From Bacteroidota bacterium (GTDB lineage: Bacteria > Bacteroidota > Ignavibacteria > UBA10030 > UBA8401), in NCBI GenBank assembly GCA_021796215.1, contig JAJYOK010000002.1, positions 208,953-272,952 of the forward strand: a DNA stretch of 64,000 nucleotides, read 5' to 3'. The position numbers and the translations under genes were made by a program. Shown here one piece after another: positions 1 to 7,720 of this stretch. The notes beneath the pieces are model-generated. The model was not told the origin of the DNA. It saw nothing but the letters and a program-made list of their open reading frames with translations, and did no database searches. The first letter of the stretch is position 1. Each line of letters opens with the position of its first letter.

Positions 1-221
1 ATAATGTTTACGCCCGCCGCTCCAATGAGCAATCCGAAAAAATATTGCCCACCCACTTTCAAAGTTACTTTGGTAATCTTCCAGGAAGTGTTGCCAATCT
101 CTTTCAGGAACGAAACAGAATCTTGGCGGCTTACCTCGCTCGTATCCGACACAATTTCTTGGCTGGAACGCATTTCTAAAGTGAAGATAACAATGAGTAA
201 AAGTATAATCGATGTTCGCAT
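1..221 (-). CDS. N-terminal part of a secreted or membrane protein, cut by the window edge
   Basis: The reverse strand reads open from ATG at 219-221 to the window edge (73 codons), so only the N-terminus is seen. It begins MRTSIILLLIVIF, a short signal peptide or membrane anchor, followed by a polar stretch with many Ser and Glu and then a Gly-rich hydrophobic segment (YFFGLLIGAAGVNI) that could be a membrane helix. A GAGGG lies about 13 nt upstream, and a TATAAT hexamer (228-233, reverse strand) ends only 6 nt before the ATG, so the message may have almost no leader. I do not recognise the family. Confidence 0.6.
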   Translation of the reverse strand, partial: MRTSIILLLIVIFTLEMRSSQEIVSDTSEVSRQDSVSFLKEIGNTSWKITKVTLKVGGQYFFGLLIGAAGVNI

Positions 222-564
222 AGTAAAATTATATCCCTCTGCATTTCAATTGGAAAAATTCGAAGATATAAAATGCCAGTGGCTATGGAAAAATAAAGTC
301 CGCAAATAAGTCAACCTTATGGGAAGCTTAAACTCCTTATTGCTTAAATGCAGGCGAAAATAAAATCCCGTGTCTTGTGCACTTGGCGTAAGATTAGGAA
401 GTGCCGCTATCGGCCAGGCAGACTCACCTGTTACATTCACAATCTTACATTTTTTTACTCAAGAATCAAGAATTTATCATAAAATTTCAAAATGCAGCAA
501 GTCATTCTACAAATTCCAGCCTGTTCAAAAAAATTGTGCCTTCCACAAATCGTGCAAAAAACAA
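222..564. other. Intergenic stretch without a convincing gene
   Basis: About 340 bp between the partial gene on the left and the terminator of the membrane-protein gene on the right. Short open frames exist on both strands but none has a ribosome site plus a credible protein. It should carry the promoter of the leftmost gene; beyond that I see nothing in it. Confidence 0.6.
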
Positions 565-599
565 AAAGCCCGGCAATCTTCGTTCGACTATCGGGCTTT
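565..599 (-). terminator. Rho-independent terminator of the udk/membrane-protein unit
   Basis: A perfect 8-bp stem (AAAGCCCG at 565-572 with CGGGCTTT at 592-599) and a 19-nt loop. Read on the minus strand the stem is followed by TTTTTGTTTTTT. It lies 16 bp past the stop of the gene ending at 616, exactly where its transcript should end. Confidence 0.85.
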
Positions 600-615
600 C
601 TTTCTTCAAAAAAAT

Positions 616-1392
616 CTACGCCGCTTCCTCGCTCTTCTCCATTGCTAACTGCACCTTTTCGCCGACCCACGCACCAAACAATGTTAGCAGAAATCCTTCG
701 AACATACCGAACGTAATCACTTCTGCCGGCACAGGAAGCGAAATGGCAAATTGAAGAAAGAGCCATTCAAGAAGCACTGCAATCACTCCTGCCACTGCCG
801 GTTCTCTCAGCGTTACTCCCGGCGATTTCACGCCGACGATATATCCTGTCACCACAAAACTGATGGAGAACGCAATGTGTGCCATGTTCAAGCTGATATT
901 GAATACCGGCGCGAGCAAAAATACGAACAGCACATTGAGCGCAAAGCCGAGCGCAAGTCCGACAAAAACCCATTTCCATTGAAATGCTGTTGTCGCACGC
1001 GCTTCAGCAGAAGTCGGCTCGCCGCTTCCTTGGAGCTTCTCGCCGATCCACCCGCCCACCTGCGCAAGCACACCGCCAAGAACGAGCAAAAGGAAGAACA
1101 CGGTGCCGTGCCCCGATTCGCCCGAACCCATCAGGGCAAACCCGATGGCAAGAATCACCATCAGTATCAATCCGGCATACAGCGCTTCGCGGATTGTCAC
1201 GCCCGGAGAATAATATCCGACAACGGCTCCGGTCACAACAAAACCGACAAGCAGTACCAGCGATTGGATAGCATCGCTGTGAAATTTCGGCGCGACAATA
1301 AAATACGATGCACCGATAATAACAAACCCAACAATAATTCCAATGACGACCCACTTCCATTGGATTGGCTGTTTTTGTGTGGCTTCGGGCAT
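616..1392 (-). CDS. Internally duplicated eight-helix membrane protein
   Basis: 258 residues, almost wholly hydrophobic, with about eight predicted helices. The two halves (roughly 10-118 and 137-250) are clearly repeats: each starts QWKWV..G...GF, has AP.F, then FVVTG..VG..SPGVT.RE, and ends with G.W.GEK.Q, so the gene arose by duplication of a four-helix unit. No catalytic residues or known transporter motif can be named; I do not recognise the family. AAGGAGG lies 5 nt before the ATG. It starts 20 bp after the stop of udk, so the two are probably co-transcribed, and a strong terminator follows. Confidence 0.8.
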   Translation of the reverse strand: MPEATQKQPIQWKWVVIGIIVGFVIIGASYFIVAPKFHSDAIQSLVLLVGFVVTGAVVGYYSPGVTIREALYAGLILMVILAIGFALMGSGESGHGTVFFLLLVLGGVLAQVGGWIGEKLQGSGEPTSAEARATTAFQWKWVFVGLALGFALNVLFVFLLAPVFNISLNMAHIAFSISFVVTGYIVGVKSPGVTLREPAVAGVIAVLLEWLFLQFAISLPVPAEVITFGMFEGFLLTLFGAWVGEKVQLAMEKSEEAA

Positions 1393-1412
1393 GGAACCTC
1401 CTTCTTTAATAA

Positions 1413-2051
1413 TTATGAAATTGTGTGTTTGTTTCGAAGCATGCTTTCAATTTTCGCAACAACCATATCAATAGCGACGGCATTTTCGCCGCCGCGCGGA
1501 ATAATAATATCCGCCCAATGTTTGCTCGGCTCGACAAATTCCAGGTGCATCGGCTTCACGGTAGCAATATACTGGTGCATCACCGATTCAATCGAACGGC
1601 CGCGTTCCACTGTATCGCGGCGCAGTCTCCGTAAGACGCGCTCATCGGCATCGGTGTCGAGAAAGATTTTCACATCCATTAGATCGCGAAGCTGTTTGTC
1701 AACCAAAATCAAAATTCCCTCGATGATGATAATGTCTTTCGATTCAATATGTTTGGCTTCCTTCAACCGCGAATGGGTGGTGAAATTATACATCGGCTGT
1801 TCAACAGCTTTCCCATTGCGCAACTCTTTAATGTGTTGAACGAGCAAAGATGTTTCCAACGAGTCGGGATGATCGAAATTGATTTTATCCGGCGTTAATC
1901 CGTGATGCGCGGAAATATCTTTGTAATATGAATCATGCTGGATGACAACAACTTTATCCTGCTGGACGTGTAGACGATCAAGAATTCTTTGTGTGACGGT
2001 GGTTTTTCCGGAACCTGTTCCGCCGGCAAGGCCAATGACAAGATGCTGCAT
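1413..2051 (-). CDS. udk: Uridine kinase
   Basis: 212 residues, normal length for the family. It phosphorylates uridine and cytidine to the monophosphates in pyrimidine salvage, in the cytoplasm. The P-loop GLAGGTGSGKTTV is at residues 7-19, followed by the substrate-site region QHDSYYKD and a Walker B-like strand IIIIEGILIL. RRLRRD(T)VERGRS is the usual lid segment. AGGAG lies before the ATG, and a promoter (TTGCAA-N17-TATATT) about 25 bp upstream shows that it heads the transcript that continues into the duplicated membrane protein. Confidence 0.95.
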   Translation of the reverse strand: MQHLVIGLAGGTGSGKTTVTQRILDRLHVQQDKVVVIQHDSYYKDISAHHGLTPDKINFDHPDSLETSLLVQHIKELRNGKAVEQPMYNFTTHSRLKEAKHIESKDIIIIEGILILVDKQLRDLMDVKIFLDTDADERVLRRLRRDTVERGRSIESVMHQYIATVKPMHLEFVEPSKHWADIIIPRGGENAVAIDMVVAKIESMLRNKHTIS

Positions 2052-2076
2052 AAACTCCTTGGCTAAAGTTTGACAA

Positions 2077-2105
2077 AATATAATCTAAATGCCAAGCATT
2101 TGCAA
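2077..2105 (-). promoter_or_regulatory. Promoter of udk
   Basis: On the minus strand TTGCAA (2100-2105), 17 nt, TATATT (2077-2082). Expected start about 2069, 18 nt before the udk ATG. It is one of several TTG-N17-TATATT promoters in the window. Confidence 0.6.
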
Positions 2106-2176
2106 GAAAAAATGACGGGATGCTGCCGCCTGTTTAAACATCAGCATTTTTGAAAAGGTAGATTGGAAGCACAGCT

Positions 2177-2923
2177 TTAAGAACCGAGCGTCAGTTGGTA
2201 GGCAAGATATGCTTGAACGCCGCCGGCATTATTCAGCGCACTTCCCGCTGAAAGCAAAAGATTCTGCGTCTCGCTGAAATCAATCATCGCGCCGATATTG
2301 AACCGCGTTTCTGCATTCGCGCCTTCTTCCTGCGGAGAATTGTGGAACACTTCAACGCCGACGGCAATATTGTCGCGTATCTGATTTTGTATTTCCCAGC
2401 CGACAAAAGTCCAATTGCGGTTTCCCGTTCCGGGATTGAGCCAATATCCGACGCCTCCGTACGTCAGCCACGAGCCGATACTTTTTTGAATCCATAACGG
2501 AAGAAAGGTCTGCACACGTCCGCTGCCAAGTCCGCGCGATTCACTCCCCGTCGGCAATTCAATAAGAGGAAACGAGCCGATCTGCGGAACGCTGTTGGTC
2601 TCATCAATAAAGCGATACTTCGCCCCGATCTCCGTATCACCGAAACCATACTGGCGCGCGCTGTGCGAAGGGAAAGCATAAGCAAGCGGAAGAATAATGT
2701 GCAGCTGAAGGTTTTTAATGGCGCCATAATTTACTTCGAAATGAGGAAGCGTTCCTGCCCAGCCGCCGGCGTCATGCGCAGACTGCGACGCGAAATAGAA
2801 TTCCCAATGGTGAAACTCCACAGGCTCCGGGTCATCAGTGATGAACGGCGGACCGGCAATTGCGGTTTTATTCACAACGAAAAAAAATGCGGCGACAACA
2901 TAAAAGGCAATCCTGCTACGCAT
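2177..2923 (-). CDS. Outer-membrane beta-barrel protein of the PPFxTDDPEPVE type
   Basis: About 248 residues from the ATG at 2921-2923: signal peptide MRSRIAFYVVAAFFFVVNKTAIA, then mature GPPFITDDPEPVEFHHWEFY. This opening, followed by alternating beta-strands with aromatic girdles, is typical of a widespread family of outer-membrane porin-like proteins (Phenol_MetA_deg-like, from memory). The substrate is unknown. A GTG at 2962 would add 13 residues before the signal peptide; I prefer the internal ATG, which overlaps the sirtuin stop by 8 bp as in translational coupling. It is the last gene of the kgd-sirtuin transcript. Confidence 0.75.
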   Translation of the reverse strand: MRSRIAFYVVAAFFFVVNKTAIAGPPFITDDPEPVEFHHWEFYFASQSAHDAGGWAGTLPHFEVNYGAIKNLQLHIILPLAYAFPSHSARQYGFGDTEIGAKYRFIDETNSVPQIGSFPLIELPTGSESRGLGSGRVQTFLPLWIQKSIGSWLTYGGVGYWLNPGTGNRNWTFVGWEIQNQIRDNIAVGVEVFHNSPQEEGANAETRFNIGAMIDFSETQNLLLSAGSALNNAGGVQAYLAYQLTLGS

Positions 2924-3683
2924 TGATTTTGTCATCCGGATTGACGGTAAATTTTTTTTCACTCTCTGTTAAACGTTTCACCAAAAGCGGAACATGATGT
3001 GACGCCGTTCCTTCCAACACCTCAAAACCATCGAGCACATCGTACGCAGGGCGCGGATCAACAAAATATTTTTCAGGCGTCACCCGAAAAAGCGGAAGCA
3101 ACCCCGCCGCCGGATACACTTGTGCCGATGTGCCGACGCCAATGAAGATTACCGCTTTAGACATCAACATTTGCAAATAATCATGGCGCATATCAACCGC
3201 CTCGCCGAACCAGACGACATCCGGGCGGAGTTGACCGCCGCATTTCGGACACAAGTCGCCTTGCTTTGTGGGTGAAGAAATTTGCGTGCGGTAATCGCAG
3301 TTAAAATCGGCATCGGCAAATATTGAAAAATGATGTTCGCACTTTTGGAAATCAATTCGCCCGTGAAGATGCCACACATTTTTCGCGCCGGCACGTTCCA
3401 GCAGTGTATCAATATTCTGCGTAATGTTCACCACATCAAAATCATCTTGCAGCGACGCAATGGCAGCGTGTGCCGGATTCGGTGTACATGCCATTGCCTT
3501 CGCAAAGCGCCCGGCATAGAAATCAAGAACCAACTTTTTATTTCTTTGCCATCCTTCCGGCGACGCAACATCTTCAATGCGGTGCTGTTCCCACAATCCG
3601 GCGGAATCACGAAATGTGGAAATGCCGCTCTCCGCCGATAGTCCGGCGCCGCTGAAAATAATTATTGTCTTCTTTGATTTCAT
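2916..3683 (-). CDS. cobB: Sirtuin NAD-dependent protein deacylase (class III type)
   Basis: 255 residues. It removes acyl groups from protein lysines using NAD+ and makes nicotinamide and O-acyl-ADP-ribose. Motifs: GAGLSAESGISTFRD (12-26), TQNIDTLLERAG, catalytic His in HLHG, zinc Cys including CPKCGG, and GVGTSAQVYPAA. FYAGR contains Tyr56 and Arg59 spaced YxxR, the residue pair that in SIRT5 and E. coli CobB favours succinyl and malonyl lysine. The gene starts 15 bp after the stop of the 2-oxoglutarate dehydrogenase gene, whose pathway product is succinyl-CoA, which fits a desuccinylase role (inference). Confidence 0.93.
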   Translation of the reverse strand: MKSKKTIIIFSGAGLSAESGISTFRDSAGLWEQHRIEDVASPEGWQRNKKLVLDFYAGRFAKAMACTPNPAHAAIASLQDDFDVVNITQNIDTLLERAGAKNVWHLHGRIDFQKCEHHFSIFADADFNCDYRTQISSPTKQGDLCPKCGGQLRPDVVWFGEAVDMRHDYLQMLMSKAVIFIGVGTSAQVYPAAGLLPLFRVTPEKYFVDPRPAYDVLDGFEVLEGTASHHVPLLVKRLTESEKKFTVNPDDKINA

Positions 3684-3698
3684 TGTGAAGAACTCACT

Positions 3699-6600
3699 CT
3701 AACGCTTAAAAGCTTCGGTGAGCAATTGCTCCTGCTCTTCATTATGCCGTTTCAGCGAACCGGTTGCTGTTGAAGCGCTTGCAGGACGACCTGCGTAGCG
3801 AAGCATTTGTGAGGGCAGGATAAGTTCACGCAAACGAGGTTCAAGATAATTCCACGCCCCCATATTTTGCGACTCTTCCTGCACCCAGACAACATCACGC
3901 ACTGAAGAATATCTCTGAAAAATTTCTTCCAATTGCCGCTGCGGATACGGATACAATTGTTCGAGGCGAACAATGACAGCGTCACTGATTTTTTCCGTTT
4001 GGAGAAATTGTACCGCATCGTAATAGACTTTTCCGCTGCACAAAATTATTTTCTCCACTGAGGAATTCACCGTTTCTTTTTCATTCCCAAAAGGATTTCC
4101 AACAATCACTTCGCGAAATTTTCCTTCAGAAAATTCTTTTGCCAAAGACACCGCCATCGGATGCCGCAGCAGACTTTTCGGCGTCATCAGCACCAGCGGT
4201 TTTCGTTTGCTGTCGTGCATTTGACGACGCAGCACATGAAAATATTGTGCCGGTGTTGAGACGTTGCACACCTGAAGATTATCTTCGGCGCACAACTGCA
4301 AGAAACGCTCGAGCCGCGCGCTCGAATGTTCCGGTCCCTGCCCTTCGTATCCATGTGGAAGCAGCAGCACAAGATCACACGGCTGCTGCCATTTCGCCTC
4401 AGCGCCGGCAATAAACTGGTCAATCATCACTTGCGCGCCGTTCGCAAAATCGCCGAATTGCGCTTCCCACATCACAAGAGAAAGCGGGTCGGCAACGCTG
4501 TAACCGAATTCAAAGCCGAGCACCGCCGCTTCAGAAAGAAGACTGTCGAACGCCGTATATTTTGCCTGTCCATTTCGAATATGATTCAACGGAACGTACT
4601 CGTCTCCTGTAATTGCATCGAACAAAATTGAATGACGCTGGCTGAAAGTTCCGCGCGAGCTGTCTTGTCCGCTCAGGCGTACCGGCATTCCTTCAAGCAA
4701 AAGCGAACCGAACGCAAGCGATTCAGCAAATGCCCAGTCAATTTTCGTCGCGTTGGGATCGAATGTTCTGCGATGATCGAGAAACTTCACCAATTTCGGA
4801 TGAACGTTGAATCCTTTCGGAACAAAGCCGAGCCGATGCGAAATTTCTTCGAGCAATTCCATACTGACAGCAGTTTCTCCAACCGGTTGAATCTTTTTCA
4901 ATTCTTCTTCTGAAACCGCCAACGGAACTTCCGCTTTGAAATGCATCTCCCGTTTTTGCGTCGCTTCAAATGCGCGTTCAAAACGAAGTTTTGTTTGCTC
5001 GTCAAGATGTGCAAGCTCGTCCTGCGTAATTTCACCGTTCTTCAACAGCCGCTCCGCATAAATCTGACGCACGGAAGGATGCTGTTTTATTTTTTTATAG
5101 AGCAGCGGCTGCGTGTAACTCGGCTCGTCCCCTTCATTGTGTCCGTAGCGGCGATAGCAAAACATATCAATGACAACATCTTTTTTGAACTCGCGGCGGT
5201 ATGCAAGCGCGAGCTTCGCAACACGGGCGGCGGCTTCGGGATTGTCTCCGTTGACGTGAAAGATCGGCGCCTGCACCATACGCGCAACATCGGTACAATA
5301 CGGCGTTGAGCGGGCGTCATCCGGCGACGTTGTAAACCCGATTTGATTATTGATGATAATATGAATCGTTCCGCCGGTGCGATAACCTTCCAACTGAGAA
5401 AGATTCAATGTCTCTGCAACGATGCCCTGTCCGGCAAATGCCGCATCGCCGTGAATGAGAATCGGGATGAACTGCTCGCGGTTCTCATCGCCGCGGCGTT
5501 CCTGCATCGCGCGCACGATCCCTTCCACAACAGGATTAACAGCTTCAAGATGGCTTGGATTCGGTGCAACTTCAATTTCGATTTTATTTCCGTTGAGTGA
5601 CGTGTGCTCGCCATGCGCGCCAAGATGATATTTCACATCGCCGGAACCTTGAATTGAATCCGGATCGTTTCCTTCAAACTCCGAAAGAATTTTTACGAGC
5701 GGTTTGCCGATGGTGTTTGCAAGAACATTCAATCTGCCGCGGTGCGCCATGCCGATCACCGCACGAGACGTGCCATGATCCGCCATATCATCGAGAAGCA
5801 CATCGAGAATCGGCATCAACGTTTCGGCGCCTTCGAGCGAGAAACGTTTGTGTCCAATAAATTTTGTATGAAGAAAATGTTCGAAACCTTCGGCGGAAGA
5901 AAGGACAGAGAGAATCCGTTTTTTACGGCGCGGGCTGAGCGGTGCGCGGTTGCACGTCGGTTCCATTTGCTTTTGCAGCCACTGCTTTTGCACCGGATGC
6001 TGAATGTTCATGTACTCTACGCCAATAGAGCCGCAGTAGGTCGCCTGGAGCATGTCAAGAATTTCCCGAAGTGTGGAGTTGCCGAATCCTTCTGCTTCTG
6101 CACTGACGAAATGGCGGTCCAAATCCCACACAGTCAATCCATAATATGCCGGGTCAAGTTCCGGATGATTGTGCGGTTCGTTCACAAGCGGATCGAGATG
6201 TGCAATCAAATGGCCGCGCACGCGGTACGCGTTAATCAACTGCAGAACGCGGGCTTGCTTTTCAATAAATTCAGTATTTGTTCCGCCGGCGATATTAGGA
6301 TTTCGATCCTGCTGCCAACGAACCGGCTCGAACGGAATTTTCAAATCGGAAAAAAGTGAATCATAAAATTTTTCTACCGATTGGTGATCAGTTCCGAAGG
6401 AGTCCTTTGTGACCTCCGGCTGATCCTCGCCAAGAAGAAGCGTGTGAATGTACGCAAGAAATTGCCCCGACTCTGCCCCCTGAATAACACGATGATCGTA
6501 CGTGCAGGTAATATTCATCACCTTGCTCACACCTAACATTGCGATTGTATCGGGCGACATTCCTTGATATTCTGCCGGATAGTTAATTGTTCCCGTGGCA

Positions 6601-7487
6601 ATAATTGCTCCCTGCCCCGGCATCAGCCGCGGCATTGATGACACAGTGCCGACAGTTCCGGGATTGGTCAGCGTGATTGATGTTCCTTGAAAATCGGACG
6701 GATCGAGCGCACTGGTTCGCGCCTTTTGAACGATGAGATCATACTCATGAACAAATTGTTCGAACGTCATCGTTGCGGCATCTTTGATGTTCGGAACCAA
6801 GAGCGAGCGCGAACCATCCTTCCGCGTCACATCAATCGCCAGGCCGATGTTGATCTGTGGCTTCTCGTCGCGGTACGGCTGTCCTTCAATCATCGCAAAC
6901 GACGCATTGATTGACGGGAATTTTCGGAGCGCTTTTACGATTGCCCACGCAACAATATGAGTGTAGGAAATTTTTCCGAGAGAACGCGCCGCAAGATATT
7001 GATTCAAAATTCTCCGGTTCTCATCCAGCACTTTCACAGGAATCGTCCGCAGCGACGTTGCGGTAGGAAGCGCAAGGCTCGCTTCCATGTTTTCAACAAT
7101 CTTCGCCGCCACACCTTTGATGGCAGTAATTTTTTGAGAAGGCGTTTCTTCAGATTGTACCGGAGAAATTTTTTGTGTAGAAATCTGTCGGACAGGCCGG
7201 GATATTTTTGGCTCTGGCGGAATTTCAATGTCGCCTTTGGCGCCATGTTCCATTCCATCCACAGCATCGGCAAAAAGTTTGCGCCACGTTTCATTCACAG
7301 ACTGCGGGTCGGCAAGATATTCCTGAAGAATATCCCACACATACGTCGTGTTCGGACCGAATGATTCGAGGATTGCTTCTAATTTTTGCGCTACAGGCAT
7401 ATCATCAGCCAAGGGCTGATCAGCCTTTGGCTGAGCCTCTGGTCGCAAAGGACTCCTTTGGAGCTGAGAGACACCGTTGCTTTTCAT
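3699..7487 (-). CDS. kgd: E2-E1 fused 2-oxoglutarate decarboxylase/dehydrogenase
   Basis: 1262 residues, close to the actinobacterial KGD/OdhA proteins (about 1230). Residues 43-73 are the E1 N-terminal motif (FGPN..YV...L..YL.DP.SV...WR). Residues 120-355 are an E2 succinyltransferase domain with catalytic DHR (331-333). The rest is thiamine-diphosphate E1 with GMAHRGRLNVLAN and GDAAFAGQG. No lipoyl domain is present, as in KGD. It oxidises 2-oxoglutarate in the TCA cycle with a separate E3. Odd points: residues 5-29 and 354-368 are encoded by short palindromic repeats (see findings). No Shine-Dalgarno; TTGTCA-N16-GATAAT ends 5 nt before ATG. Confidence 0.95.
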   Translation of the reverse strand: MKSNGVSQLQRSPLRPEAQPKADQPLADDMPVAQKLEAILESFGPNTTYVWDILQEYLADPQSVNETWRKLFADAVDGMEHGAKGDIEIPPEPKISRPVRQISTQKISPVQSEETPSQKITAIKGVAAKIVENMEASLALPTATSLRTIPVKVLDENRRILNQYLAARSLGKISYTHIVAWAIVKALRKFPSINASFAMIEGQPYRDEKPQINIGLAIDVTRKDGSRSLLVPNIKDAATMTFEQFVHEYDLIVQKARTSALDPSDFQGTSITLTNPGTVGTVSSMPRLMPGQGAIIATGTINYPAEYQGMSPDTIAMLGVSKVMNITCTYDHRVIQGAESGQFLAYIHTLLLGEDQPEVTKDSFGTDHQSVEKFYDSLFSDLKIPFEPVRWQQDRNPNIAGGTNTEFIEKQARVLQLINAYRVRGHLIAHLDPLVNEPHNHPELDPAYYGLTVWDLDRHFVSAEAEGFGNSTLREILDMLQATYCGSIGVEYMNIQHPVQKQWLQKQMEPTCNRAPLSPRRKKRILSVLSSAEGFEHFLHTKFIGHKRFSLEGAETLMPILDVLLDDMADHGTSRAVIGMAHRGRLNVLANTIGKPLVKILSEFEGNDPDSIQGSGDVKYHLGAHGEHTSLNGNKIEIEVAPNPSHLEAVNPVVEGIVRAMQERRGDENREQFIPILIHGDAAFAGQGIVAETLNLSQLEGYRTGGTIHIIINNQIGFTTSPDDARSTPYCTDVARMVQAPIFHVNGDNPEAAARVAKLALAYRREFKKDVVIDMFCYRRYGHNEGDEPSYTQPLLYKKIKQHPSVRQIYAERLLKNGEITQDELAHLDEQTKLRFERAFEATQKREMHFKAEVPLAVSEEELKKIQPVGETAVSMELLEEISHRLGFVPKGFNVHPKLVKFLDHRRTFDPNATKIDWAFAESLAFGSLLLEGMPVRLSGQDSSRGTFSQRHSILFDAITGDEYVPLNHIRNGQAKYTAFDSLLSEAAVLGFEFGYSVADPLSLVMWEAQFGDFANGAQVMIDQFIAGAEAKWQQPCDLVLLLPHGYEGQGPEHSSARLERFLQLCAEDNLQVCNVSTPAQYFHVLRRQMHDSKRKPLVLMTPKSLLRHPMAVSLAKEFSEGKFREVIVGNPFGNEKETVNSSVEKIILCSGKVYYDAVQFLQTEKISDAVIVRLEQLYPYPQRQLEEIFQRYSSVRDVVWVQEESQNMGAWNYLEPRLRELILPSQMLRYAGRPASASTATGSLKRHNEEQEQLLTEAFKR
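6391..6413. repeat. Palindromic repeat, copy 2 (kgd E2-E1 junction)
   Basis: Inverted partner of 7441-7465. In the kgd frame it encodes VTKDSFGTD, lying between the end of the E2 domain and the start of E1, where related proteins have a shorter linker (from memory). Confidence 0.55.
7405..7434. repeat. 30-bp palindrome inside the kgd reading frame
   Basis: Centred on GATC at 7418-7421 with 15-bp arms and one mismatch. In frame it encodes QPKADQPLAD near the kgd N-terminus. A 23-bp part (7414-7436) recurs identically at 55015-55037 inside nuoI, in the same orientation and frame. Confidence 0.8.
7441..7465. repeat. Palindromic repeat, copy 1 (kgd N-terminus)
   Basis: The core CAAAGGACTCCTTTG is a perfect palindrome around one base. 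About 21 of 24 bases match, in opposite orientation, the stretch 6391-6413 at the E2-E1 junction of the same gene. Both copies are translated. Confidence 0.6.
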
Positions 7488-7542
7488 TAAAAATTATCCG
7501 TTGAAATCGGCAAATGACAAGATGCAGAACACCTCTAACCTG

Positions 7543-7562
7543 TCCGCCACGTTTTTGGCGGA
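7543..7562. repeat. GC-rich hairpin upstream of kgd
   Basis: TCCGCCA (7543-7549) pairs with TGGCGGA (7556-7562) over a 6-nt loop. An alternative pairing ACGTTT/AAACGT (7549-7554 with 7562-7567) excludes the first. It could be a small palindromic element or a regulatory fold; no T-run follows. Confidence 0.4.
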
Positions 7563-7685
7563 AACGTCCTACATCTGCTGGAATGATACAATGTACGTAA
7601 TTTCACCTATTCCAACAATCAGCGGGAAGGCGGTGTTCCGTGTGGGGAAGAAAGAAGAGAGACAATGACAGAAAGTGGTAGTTCA

Positions 7686-7715
7686 ACTTATTCCCACGCT
7701 GGAGCGTGGGAGTAA
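7686..7715. repeat. REP-like palindrome between uspA and kgd
   Basis: Thirteen-bp arms with one mismatch around a 4-nt loop, core CCCACGC-TGGA-GCGTGGG. Similar CCCACGC...GCGTGGG palindromes are common REP-like intergenic elements in many bacteria. It lies 6 bp beyond the uspA stop and may double as its transcript end. Confidence 0.6.
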
Positions 7716-7720
7716 GATTA

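Noticed and set aside
246..440. 64-codon minus-strand frame in the left intergenic region
   Set aside because: No ribosome site and no protein-like pattern; lies in AT-rich spacer.
751..1839. 362-codon plus-strand frame opposite the duplicated membrane protein and udk
   Set aside because: It overlaps two well-supported genes on the other strand, crosses their promoter and stop signals, and its product is rich in Arg, His and Cys without domains.
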